Positions 1 to 6,209 of a stretch of DNA of 10,478 bases are shown piece after piece (positions within the stretch are counted from its first letter, which is position 1; every line of letters starts with the position of its first letter). The notes under the pieces are model-generated. The model did not search any database and had not been told where the DNA came from. It was given only the letters and a program-made list of their open reading frames with translations. The translations under genes were made by a program, and so were the position numbers. The stretch comes from JBAVEL01 sp049587715 (lineage in GTDB: Bacteria > Bacteroidota > Ignavibacteria > UBA10030 > UBA6906), in NCBI GenBank assembly GCA_049587715.1, contig JBAVEL010000155.1:1-10478 (forward strand). Direction: 5' to 3'.

Positions 1-339
1 GATGTGGTAGTGGTGGTCACCCGCTATTTCGGCGGGGTGAAGCTGGGGCTCGGGGGTCTGGCGCGCGCCTACGGAGAAGCGGCGCGCGCCGCCCTGTGTG
101 CAGGACGCGCCGTGACCGCCCACCGTACGGCGCATCTCGCGGTCTCGTTTCCCCACGCCATGACAAACCGGGTGCTCCGCCTCCTCCATGCCCTGGGGGG
201 GGTTCCCGTGGAAAGCCGATATGAGGACACTGCGCACCTGACCGTGAGGCTGCGCGCGGGCCTGGCGGAAGAGTTCGCCGAACGGCTGCGGGACGAGACC
301 CGGGGGTCCGCCACCTGCAGTCCGGTTCTCAGGCGGTGA
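1..339 (+). CDS. YigZ/IMPACT (UPF0029) family protein, C-terminal part (5' end outside window)
   Basis: Only the last 112 codons are present; the reading frame is open to the left edge, so the start lies outside. The visible part opens with the family hallmark TRYFGGVKLGLGGLARAYG, the RYFGG(I/V)KLG-GGL-RAY signature of the N-terminal IMPACT domain. A roughly 75-residue tail follows, of the size and position of the C-terminal ferredoxin-like domain (DUF1949) in bacterial YigZ. Whole family members are about 200 residues, so roughly half is missing. The biochemical role is unsettled; eukaryotic IMPACT modulates GCN2 signalling, and nucleic-acid or ribosome association has been proposed for the bacterial proteins. 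Its stop codon lies inside the end of the convergent acetate kinase gene (11-bp overlap). The valine at position 4 is encoded by GTG but sits inside the conserved domain, so it is not the true start. Confidence 0.88.
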   Translation, partial: DVVVVVTRYFGGVKLGLGGLARAYGEAARAALCAGRAVTAHRTAHLAVSFPHAMTNRVLRLLHALGGVPVESRYEDTAHLTVRLRAGLAEEFAERLRDETRGSATCSPVLRR

Positions 340-1549
340 CCTGCTGCGGCAGGGACCGGCGCACGATCTCCATGGTGTCGAGGGCGATCACCAGCTCCTC
401 GTTTGTCGGGATGACGAGCACGGGAGTGGGAGAGCCCTCCCGCGCGATGTTCTTCTCCCGCTCGGGGGACTCGTTGGCCGCCGCATCCACCGCGATGCCC
501 AGGAAGCCGAGGCCCTCACAGCAGGCGCTCCGTACCGCCGGGCTGTTCTCCCCGATCCCGCCCGTGAAGACCACCGCGTCCACACCCCCCATGGCGGCGG
601 CATAGGCACCGATGTACTTGCGGACCCGGTAGGTGAACACGTCGAATGCGTAGCGGGCTTTCTTGTCTCCGGTCCCCATTTCCTGGAGGATGTCCCGCAT
701 GTCGCTGCTGATGCCCGAGATGCCCTGGAGGCCGCTGTGCTTGTTCAGGAGCGTATTGGCCTCGGCCAGCGAGATGCCTTCCTTCCCCATGATGTAGAGG
801 ATGACCGAGCTGTCCAGGTCACCCGAGCGGGTGCCCATCAGAAGACCTTCCAGCGGGGTGAAGCCCATGGTGGTATCCACCGAGACGCCGCCCTGCACGG
901 CCGCCATGCTGCAGCCGTTGCCCAGATGGCAGGTGACGAGCCGGAGCGAGGAAGAATCCCGCCCCAGGAGCTCGGCCGCCCGGACCGAGACGAACCGGTG
1001 GGACATCCCGTGGAAGCCGTACCGGCGGATCCGGTACTGCGTGTAGAGAGAGTAGGGGATGCCGTAGAGGAACGCGCGCAGGGGCATCTGCTGGTGGAAC
1101 GCGGTGTCGAACACCGCCACCTGGGGGGTTCCCGGGAGGTTCACCTGGCAGGCATTGATGCCCCGGAGGTTGTGGGGATTGTGCAGTGGGGCGATCTCGA
1201 AATTGGCGCGTATGCCCCTGATGACATCCTCGGTGATGAGCACCGAAGTGGTGAAGGTCTCTCCCCCGTGCACCACCCGGTGACCGACGGCGTGGATGCC
1301 CGACCGGTCCTCGATGACTCCGTGGTTCCGGCTGAGGAGCACGGCAAGGATGTACTCGATGGCCACGATGTGGTCCACGATCTCCCCGGCGATCTTGATT
1401 TCATCCCCGTCGTGGCGTAGGTTCGTGAGGGTCGCCCCGCTCATCCCGATCCGTTCCACCGCCCCCCGCGCCAGGGTGGTCCGGTCGTCGGTTTCGATGA
1501 GCTGGTACTTGACGGAGGAGCTGCCGCAGTTCAACACCAGGACATTCAT
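329..1549 (-). CDS. ackA: Acetate kinase
   Basis: The 406-residue product matches the usual length of acetate kinases (about 400). It interconverts acetate + ATP and acetyl phosphate + ADP in the cytoplasm, giving substrate-level ATP when run towards acetate. ASKHA-fold motifs are present in order: NCGSSSVKY at residues 7-15, FDTAFHQ near 147-153, GFHGMSH near 178-184, HLGNGCS near 208-214, and FTGGIGENS near 328-336. Residues equivalent to the Methanosarcina thermophila active site fall at the same numbers: Asn7, Arg91, His123, Asp148, His180, Arg241 and Glu384. The start ATG overlaps the stop of the upstream dehydrogenase gene (ATGA), so translation is probably coupled. No phosphotransacetylase gene is visible in the window. 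A related butyrate or propionate kinase is less likely given the fully conserved acetate kinase motifs. Confidence 0.96.
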   Translation of the reverse strand: MNVLVLNCGSSSVKYQLIETDDRTTLARGAVERIGMSGATLTNLRHDGDEIKIAGEIVDHIVAIEYILAVLLSRNHGVIEDRSGIHAVGHRVVHGGETFTTSVLITEDVIRGIRANFEIAPLHNPHNLRGINACQVNLPGTPQVAVFDTAFHQQMPLRAFLYGIPYSLYTQYRIRRYGFHGMSHRFVSVRAAELLGRDSSSLRLVTCHLGNGCSMAAVQGGVSVDTTMGFTPLEGLLMGTRSGDLDSSVILYIMGKEGISLAEANTLLNKHSGLQGISGISSDMRDILQEMGTGDKKARYAFDVFTYRVRKYIGAYAAAMGGVDAVVFTGGIGENSPAVRSACCEGLGFLGIAVDAAANESPEREKNIAREGSPTPVLVIPTNEELVIALDTMEIVRRSLPQQVTA

Positions 1550-2478
1550 CGTCGTTTCCCATCCTCGTCATACCGGAAGAACCCCACCCCCACCTTCTTG
1601 CCCAGCTTGCGCTCGCGCACCATGCGGCGGAGGAGGGGGCAGGGCCTGTAGCGCGGTTCCCCCAGCTCTCGGAACAGGGTCTCCATCCACATGAGCACTT
1701 CGTCCAGCCCCATCGAGTCGGCCATCTCCAGGGGCCCCATGGGAAGGCTGAAGCCCAGCCGCATCGCCGTGTCGATGTCTTCCGGCTTCGCAATCCCCTC
1801 CATGAGCACGTGCATGGCCTCGTTCAGCATGGGGAGGATCGTGCGCGTCGTGATGAAACCGGGGTACTCGAAGACTTCCACGGGGGTCTTGCCGATCCGC
1901 TCCGCGAAAGAGCGGACGATCCCGAAGGTCTCATCGGAGGTGTTCATGCCGCGCACCACCTCCACCAGAGGAATCCGCGGCACGGGGTTCAGGAAATGCA
2001 TGCCGATGATCCGGTCTTCCTGGGGGATTCCCTGCGCCAGTTTGGTGAGGCTGAGTGTCGCCGTGTTGGAGATGAAGACGGCGTCCTTCCGCGCAACGGC
2101 AAAGAACGCCTGCATGAGCCGCCGCTTGAGGTCAGAACTCTCGTCCACGGCTTCCACCACGATCTGGCAGTCCTTCAGGTCGGCGAGCTGGATGCTCCCC
2201 CGGACGCGGGAGAGCACGGCCTTCTTCTCGGCCGGGGTTTTCCCCCAGCGTTTGATTTCCAGGTCCATCGCGTGCCCCAGCCCCGTCAGGCCGGCCTTCA
2301 GCCGCTGCTCATCCCGCTCCACCGCCAGCACGCTGATGCCCACGGCCGCCACCGTCTCCGCGATTCCCTGTCCCATGACTCCCAGGCCGATGACCCCCAC
2401 GGTCTGGAACCGGGCGTCGGCCTTGCGCCTGTCGGCCAGCGGGGAATGCAGGTCTTCAAGACTCAGTTTCTGGGCCAT
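1546..2478 (-). CDS. 3-hydroxyacyl-CoA dehydrogenase (3-hydroxybutyryl-CoA dehydrogenase-like)
   Basis: This 310-residue enzyme belongs to the stand-alone family that oxidises (S)-3-hydroxyacyl-CoA to 3-ketoacyl-CoA with NAD(P), or runs in reverse in butyrate-type pathways. The NAD-binding Rossmann motif GLGVMGQG is at residues 31-38, with an acidic residue (Glu54) at the end of the second strand. The catalytic Ser is at 137 (SNTATLS), and the signature HFLNPVP holds His161, with LVEVVRG and Glu173 following. The helical C-terminal domain carries NEAMHVL, EDIDTAMRLG and PMGPLE, ending in GVGFFRYDEDG. One oddity: the usual PGFI-V-N-R motif reads PGFITTR, so the conserved catalytic Asn is Thr211. 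The chosen ATG has a good Shine-Dalgarno (AGGGGGG, 5-nt spacing). An in-frame ATG at 2541 lies upstream of the predicted -10 box and adds 21 non-homologous residues. Length is slightly above the typical 280-290 because of an N-terminal extension of about 25 residues. Confidence 0.9.
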   Translation of the reverse strand: MAQKLSLEDLHSPLADRRKADARFQTVGVIGLGVMGQGIAETVAAVGISVLAVERDEQRLKAGLTGLGHAMDLEIKRWGKTPAEKKAVLSRVRGSIQLADLKDCQIVVEAVDESSDLKRRLMQAFFAVARKDAVFISNTATLSLTKLAQGIPQEDRIIGMHFLNPVPRIPLVEVVRGMNTSDETFGIVRSFAERIGKTPVEVFEYPGFITTRTILPMLNEAMHVLMEGIAKPEDIDTAMRLGFSLPMGPLEMADSMGLDEVLMWMETLFRELGEPRYRPCPLLRRMVRERKLGKKVGVGFFRYDEDGKRR

Positions 2479-2483
2479 TCGGT

Positions 2484-2490
2484 CCCCCCT
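2484..2490 (-). promoter_or_regulatory. Ribosome binding site deciding the dehydrogenase start
   Basis: On the minus strand AGGGGGG lies 5 nt upstream of the ATG at 2478. It supports the 310-residue product over the longer reading frame that begins at 2541. Confidence 0.7.
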
Positions 2491-2520
2491 TGCGCAGCGT
2501 GTGCATGCAGAGATCATTGC

Positions 2521-2549
2521 ATGATAACCATGTCGGGTCAATTAGTCAA
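2521..2549 (-). promoter_or_regulatory. Sigma70-like promoter of the dehydrogenase-ackA unit
   Basis: On the minus strand the -35 box TTGACT (2544-2549) and the -10 box TATCAT (2521-2526) are separated by exactly 17 bp. The predicted start point is near 2514, giving a leader of about 36 nt to the ATG at 2478. A second TTGACC lies 8 bp downstream of the -35 box, making a short direct repeat of TTGAC. The region is distinctly A/T-richer than the genes on either side. No experimental start site is available. Confidence 0.65.
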
Positions 2550-2561
2550 AAAGGGAAGGGG

Positions 2562-2590
2562 TTGATTTCCTGGAGGGGTTTCTCTATCAT
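2562..2590 (+). promoter_or_regulatory. Sigma70-like promoter of the suf operon
   Basis: The -35 box TTGATT (2562-2567) and -10 box TATCAT (2585-2590) are 17 bp apart on the plus strand. The predicted start point is near 2597, giving a leader of roughly 110 nt before the regulator's homology-supported ATG at 2709. The -35 box lies only 12 bp from that of the divergent promoter. The -10 box overlaps an in-frame ATG at 2589, which argues against that codon as the translation start. Confidence 0.62.
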
Positions 2591-2603
2591 GGGCCCGGCC
2601 GGT

Positions 2604-2625
2604 GGAGACCTCCCCGGGGAACTCC
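2604..2625 (+). promoter_or_regulatory. G/C dyad just downstream of the suf start point (candidate operator)
   Basis: The perfect 10-bp palindrome TCCCCGGGGA (2611-2620) is flanked by GGAG (2604-2607) and CTCC (2622-2625), giving an imperfect 22-bp dyad with slightly unequal spacers. It would lie about +8 to +29 from the predicted start point at 2597. That is a usual position for a repressor site, and the downstream gene encodes a dimeric winged-helix regulator. It does not resemble the E. coli IscR consensus. It could equally be an RNA stem or a chance G/C palindrome. Confidence 0.3.
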
Positions 2626-2708
2626 CTTCCAGATGCGGGCGTTACGACAAGAGGGGGTTTCTTTTTGCCTCCAAAGAGGACTTTTTCGGTCGTATTTCCG
2701 GTTGCTCC

Positions 2709-3113
2709 ATGGTACGGCTCTCAAAACGGGTTGAATATGCCCTGATCGCCCTCCGCCACATTGCTTCGCAGGCGGACGGGGGAACGGTGACCGCGCGGGA
2801 GATCTCCCTCCGGTGCGGGATTCCGCACGATCTTACGGCGAAGGTCCTGCAGCGCCTCGCCCGCTCGAATCTGGTGGTTTCCCACCAGGGTTCCCGGGGA
2901 GGCTACCGCATGAGGCTGCGCCCCGAACAGGTTCCCGTCTCGCTGGTCATATCCAGCATCGAGGGAGAGACACCCTCGCTGACCCGTTGCATGACGGACG
3001 GGCCCGGGGGTTGCGAGGTGTTCGGACTCTGCACCATCCGGGAACCCCTGGGGAGGGTGCAGGCGGGCCTGGAGCGGGCTTTCGGAACCATGACCCTTGC
3101 GGAGATCCTGTGA
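2709..3113 (+). CDS. Rrf2/IscR-family Fe-S-responsive transcriptional regulator
   Basis: The 134-residue protein has the Rrf2 layout. An N-terminal winged helix-turn-helix begins VRLSKRVEYALIALRHIA, followed by the recognition region ISLRCGIPHDLTAKVLQRLAR and the wing GSRGGYRM at residues 61-68. A dimerisation helix region follows, with three cysteines, Cys94, Cys102 and Cys108 (C-x7-C-x5-C), at the place where IscR, NsrR and RirA hold their cluster. It probably senses Fe-S status and controls the operon it heads. The start at 2709 fits family length (about 130-160) and homology. It lacks a good Shine-Dalgarno: the nearest purine run, AGAGGA at 2675-2680, is 28 nt away. An in-frame ATG at 2589 has GGAGGGG 10 nt upstream, but it would add 40 residues with weaker G/C third positions and overlaps the predicted -10 box. 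The cysteine desulfurase follows 14 bp downstream. Confidence 0.88.
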   Translation: MVRLSKRVEYALIALRHIASQADGGTVTAREISLRCGIPHDLTAKVLQRLARSNLVVSHQGSRGGYRMRLRPEQVPVSLVISSIEGETPSLTRCMTDGPGGCEVFGLCTIREPLGRVQAGLERAFGTMTLAEIL

Positions 3114-3127
3114 GGAGGGCGCGGCAT

Positions 3128-4291
3128 ATGGTGTATATGGACAATCACTCCACCACCTGCGTGGATCCCCTGGTGGTGGAGGCCATGATCCCCTTCCTCT
3201 CGGGCCAATACGGAAACCCCGCGAGCCTCACACACGCATTCGGGCGGAGGGCTGCGGAAGCCGTGGAAGAGGCCCGGGGGCATGTGGCGGAGCTCCTGGG
3301 TGCTTCCCCGCGGGAGATCCTCTTCACCGGCGGGGCCACCGAATCCGTCAACCTGGCACTCAAGGGCACGGCGGAATCCTACCGGGGCCGGGGTCGGAGA
3401 ATCGTGACCTGCGCCACGGAACACGCGGCCGGACTGCGGGCGTGCGAGACCCTGGAGCGGTTCGCCTACGAGGTCGTCCGCCTCGGGGTGGATGCGCGGG
3501 GACGGGTGGATCCGGAGGGGCTCCGTCCCTGGCTGAAAGAGGGTACGATCCTGGTCTCGGTCATGACCGCCAATCACGAGATCGGCACCATTGCTCCGAT
3601 CGCAGAGATCGGCGCCCTCTGCCGCGAGCACGGCGTCTTCCTGCACACCGATGCGGCCCAGGCCGCGGGGAAGATCCCCCTGGATGTGGGACGCCTGGGG
3701 GCGGACCTGGTTTCCCTGAGCGCCCACAAGATGCACGGCCCCAAGGGTGTCGGCGCCCTCTGGGTACGGGGGGGACCGGACGGCCCGCATCTGACGCCTC
3801 TGCTGGATGGCGGCGGGCAGGAGGGGGGTCTCCGTGCGGGGACCCTGAACGTGCCCGGGATCGTGGGCTTCGGCGCTGCGGCCCGTCTGGCCCGGCTCCG
3901 GATGGCGGCCGACTCGCCCCGCATCGCTTCGCTGCGGGACCGCCTGGTGGAGGGGATCAGGAGGGGATGTCCCGCAGCCGTCCTCAACGGGGATCCCGTG
4001 CGGCGCCTTCCCCAGAACGCAAGCATCTCCTTTGAAGGGATGCGGGCGGCGGAGCTGATCCTGAAGATGACGGACATCGCCGTCTCGGCCGGTTCCGCCT
4101 GCAGTTCGGACGACGGAACCGTGTCGCACGTCCTGGGGGCGATCGGACTTCCGGATGCGATGGCGCGCGGCACGCTCCGCTTCGGGCTGAGCCGCTTGAC
4201 CACCGAGGCCGAGGTGGACTACACGGTGGAACGGGTGCTGGAATCCCTCCGCCGGACGACCCCTCTTGTTGCAGCATACCAGGAGAACTGA
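3128..4291 (+). CDS. Cysteine desulfurase, group I (NifS/IscS type)
   Basis: This 387-residue PLP enzyme takes sulfur from L-cysteine as a persulfide, releasing alanine, for Fe-S clusters or other thiolation. The N-terminus MVYMDNHSTT matches the family opening (YxDNxATT). Other landmarks are TGGATESVN (67-75), TEHA with His99, NHEIG (149-153), HTDAAQ with Asp175 and Gln178, and the PLP lysine Lys201 in SAHKMHGPKG. The catalytic Cys325 is in SAGSACSS, in the mobile-loop context typical of group I, followed by RFGLSRLTTE. The start at 3128 has GGAGGG at 3114-3119, spacing 8 nt; a second ATG at 3137 is less well placed. The gene begins 14 bp after the regulator and ends 3 bp before the next gene. 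This is the first of two desulfurases in the operon and is clearly distinct from the SufS-type one. NifS and IscS cannot be separated by sequence reading alone. Confidence 0.93.
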   Translation: MVYMDNHSTTCVDPLVVEAMIPFLSGQYGNPASLTHAFGRRAAEAVEEARGHVAELLGASPREILFTGGATESVNLALKGTAESYRGRGRRIVTCATEHAAGLRACETLERFAYEVVRLGVDARGRVDPEGLRPWLKEGTILVSVMTANHEIGTIAPIAEIGALCREHGVFLHTDAAQAAGKIPLDVGRLGADLVSLSAHKMHGPKGVGALWVRGGPDGPHLTPLLDGGGQEGGLRAGTLNVPGIVGFGAAARLARLRMAADSPRIASLRDRLVEGIRRGCPAAVLNGDPVRRLPQNASISFEGMRAAELILKMTDIAVSAGSACSSDDGTVSHVLGAIGLPDAMARGTLRFGLSRLTTEAEVDYTVERVLESLRRTTPLVAAYQEN

Positions 4292-4294
4292 CGC

Positions 4295-4687
4295 ATGAGC
4301 GAACCGGTTCGGCTCCCCGAGCGGGAGGAAGAAATGCTGGATTTCCTGAAGCAGCGCTATCCGCTGTATCACCTCTCCAACATCTTTCTTCGGGATGTGC
4401 AGTTCGGCATCCGTATCTGGGCCCGGGAGAGGGGGGCCGGATTGGACTACGGTGCGTCGGAACAACTTGCTCTGGCCTTCCTCGGGCGGCTGGAGCAGCG
4501 GGGAATTGCCCTTCGCCTGGATGACCAGACGTGGGTGCTCCGGCATGAGCCGTTCAGGAAACCCCGGATGGTGAAGGAGGCCCCGGCGCGCCCGCATCCG
4601 GCAGGAAGCGGGGCGGCCCCGGCGGGTGCGGGTGCGGGGCCGAAGCCGGCGGGTCATCCCGGATCTCCGCCCGCAGGCGCAGCGTGA
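4295..4687 (+). CDS. Unrecognised small protein in the suf operon, Ala/Gly/Pro-rich tail
   Basis: I do not recognise this 130-residue protein. It begins 3 bp after the desulfurase stop, with AGGAGA at 4281-4286 spaced 8 nt from the ATG, so it is well placed for translation within the operon. Residues 1-92 look like a small folded domain: an acidic helix (LPEREEEMLDFLKQRY), an aromatic stretch (YPLYHLSNIFLRDVQFG, 22-38), a helix (SEQLALAFLGRLEQRG, 55-70) and a likely beta hairpin (IALRLDDQTWVLR, 71-83). The helix-then-hairpin end resembles a winged-helix module, but that is a weak guess. Residues 96-130 are a low-complexity tail in which 29 of 35 residues are Ala, Gly or Pro. It has no cysteine, no signal peptide and no membrane segment, so it is probably cytoplasmic and not a cluster ligand by Cys. 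An adaptor or accessory role for the desulfurase or SufBCD is inferred from position only. Confidence 0.75.
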   Translation: MSEPVRLPEREEEMLDFLKQRYPLYHLSNIFLRDVQFGIRIWARERGAGLDYGASEQLALAFLGRLEQRGIALRLDDQTWVLRHEPFRKPRMVKEAPARPHPAGSGAAPAGAGAGPKPAGHPGSPPAGAA

Positions 4688-4732
4688 GCGCGCCGAAGGA
4701 GCATCTTTCCCCACGAAGACACGGGCGAGGAC

Positions 4733-6178
4733 ATGAGCACCGAGAATGAGGCAATCGAGGATCTGGCGAACCGGGAGTACCGGTACGGGTTCGTCACCGA
4801 CGTGGAAGCGGACGCCGCCCCCAGGGGGCTCAGCGAACAGATCATCCGCTTCATCTCCGCCAGGAAGGAGGAGCCGGCCTGGCTCCTCGAGTGGCGTCTG
4901 AAGGCCTTCCGCCGCTGGCTGGCCATGAAGGAGCCCTCCTGGGCGAACGTCCGCTATCCGGCCATCGACTACCAGGACATCATCTACTACTCCGCCCCGA
5001 AGAGGAAGAAGGAGCTGAAGAACCTGGAGGAGGTGGATCCGGAAATCCTCCGGACCTATGAGCGTCTGGGGATCCCCCTCCAGGAGCAGAAGCGGCTCGC
5101 GGGGGTGGCGGTGGATGCCGTGTTCGACAGCGTTTCGGTGGCCACCACATTCAAGGAGAAGCTGGCGGAGGTGGGGATCATCTTCTGCTCCTTCTCCGAG
5201 GCCGTGCGGCATCACCCCGATCTGGTCCGCACCTGGCTGGGCTCCGTGGTCCCCCCCACCGACAACTTCTTCGCCGCCCTGAACTCGGCGGTCTTCAGCG
5301 ACGGGTCCTTCTGCTACGTGCCGAAGGGGGTCCGCTGCCCGATGGAGCTCTCCACCTACTTCCGGATCAACGCGGCCGAGACCGGCCAGTTCGAGCGGAC
5401 CCTCCTGGTGGCCGACGAGGGGAGCTCGGTCAGCTACCTGGAAGGGTGCACGGCTCCCGTACGCGACACCAATCAGCTCCACGCCGCGGTGGTAGAGCTG
5501 GTGGCGGCCGCCGGAGCCCATATCCGGTACTCCACGGTGCAGAACTGGTACCCGGGGGACAGGGAGGGGAAGGGAGGGATCTACAACTTCGTGACCAAGC
5601 GGGGCATCTGTGCCGGCCGGGGATCCCGCATCTCCTGGACCCAGGTGGAGACCGGATCCGCCATCACCTGGAAGTACCCGGGCGTGATTCTGAAGGGAGA
5701 CGACTCCGTGGGGGAGTTCTACTCCGTGGCCCTGACCAACAACAGGCAGCAGGCGGATACCGGCACCAAGATGATCCACCTCGGGAAGAACACACGGAGC
5801 ACCATCGTCTCGAAGGGCATCTCTGCAGGCCTGGGGAACAATTCCTACCGGGGGCTGGTGCAGGTGCACCGGCATGCGGAGAACGCCCGGAACTTCTCCC
5901 AGTGCGATTCGCTTCTGCTTGGAGACCGGTGCGGCGCACATACCTTCCCCACCATCGAGGTGAAGAACTCCACGGCACGGGTGGAACATGAGGCATCCAC
6001 CTCCCGCATCGGTGAGGACCAGATCTTCTACTGCCGCCAGCGGGGCCTGTCCGCGGAGGATGCCGTGAGCATGATCGTGAACGGATTCTGCAAGGAGGTC
6101 TTCCGGGAGCTCCCCATGGAGTTTGCGGTGGAGGCCCAGAAGCTCCTGAGCGTGAGTCTGGAAGGAAGCGTCGGCTGA
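4733..6178 (+). CDS. sufB: Fe-S cluster assembly scaffold protein SufB
   Basis: The 481-residue product has normal SufB length (about 465-495). With SufC and SufD it forms the SufBC2D scaffold on which clusters are built in the cytoplasm. It starts with the typical NREYRYGF (13-20), then EPAWLLEWRLKAFRRW (47-62), PPTDNFFAALNSAVF (174-188), a conserved SYLEGCTAP (234-242), and the beta-helix region with FVTKRG and WKYPGVIL. Cys400 in GDRCGAHTFP corresponds to the essential E. coli Cys405. The VEHEASTSRIGEDQ segment (417-430) contains candidates for the partner glutamate (E. coli Glu434); I have not aligned them. The end VEAQKLLSVSLEGSVG is canonical. The start has only GAGG 2 nt upstream, while a good AAGGAG at 4696-4701 is 31 nt away. 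The gene is in the same frame as the preceding small gene, separated by its TGA and 15 sense codons. Confidence 0.97.
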   Translation: MSTENEAIEDLANREYRYGFVTDVEADAAPRGLSEQIIRFISARKEEPAWLLEWRLKAFRRWLAMKEPSWANVRYPAIDYQDIIYYSAPKRKKELKNLEEVDPEILRTYERLGIPLQEQKRLAGVAVDAVFDSVSVATTFKEKLAEVGIIFCSFSEAVRHHPDLVRTWLGSVVPPTDNFFAALNSAVFSDGSFCYVPKGVRCPMELSTYFRINAAETGQFERTLLVADEGSSVSYLEGCTAPVRDTNQLHAAVVELVAAAGAHIRYSTVQNWYPGDREGKGGIYNFVTKRGICAGRGSRISWTQVETGSAITWKYPGVILKGDDSVGEFYSVALTNNRQQADTGTKMIHLGKNTRSTIVSKGISAGLGNNSYRGLVQVHRHAENARNFSQCDSLLLGDRCGAHTFPTIEVKNSTARVEHEASTSRIGEDQIFYCRQRGLSAEDAVSMIVNGFCKEVFRELPMEFAVEAQKLLSVSLEGSVG

Positions 6179-6209
6179 TGAGGAATACGGCTTCAGGGAA
6201 AGGAGTCCT

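Noticed and set aside
323..360. Possible stem CCGGT...ACCGG at the yigZ/ackA junction
   Set aside because: It is short and bulged with a long loop and no U-tract on either strand, so not supportable as a terminator.
737..1420. A 227-codon plus-strand open frame opposite ackA
   Set aside because: It is antisense to a well-conserved acetate kinase, and its sequence is biased in composition with no known motif.
2668..2686. CCTC-CAAA-GAGG stem followed by CTTTTT in the regulator leader, like a small attenuator or terminator
   Set aside because: The stem has only four pairs and a five-T run. That is too weak for intrinsic termination, and no antiterminator partner is convincing.
4605..4680. G/C-rich inverted segments in the 3' part of the unknown gene
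   Set aside because: They are explained by Ala/Gly/Pro codons of the low-complexity tail. There is no U-run and the operon continues.
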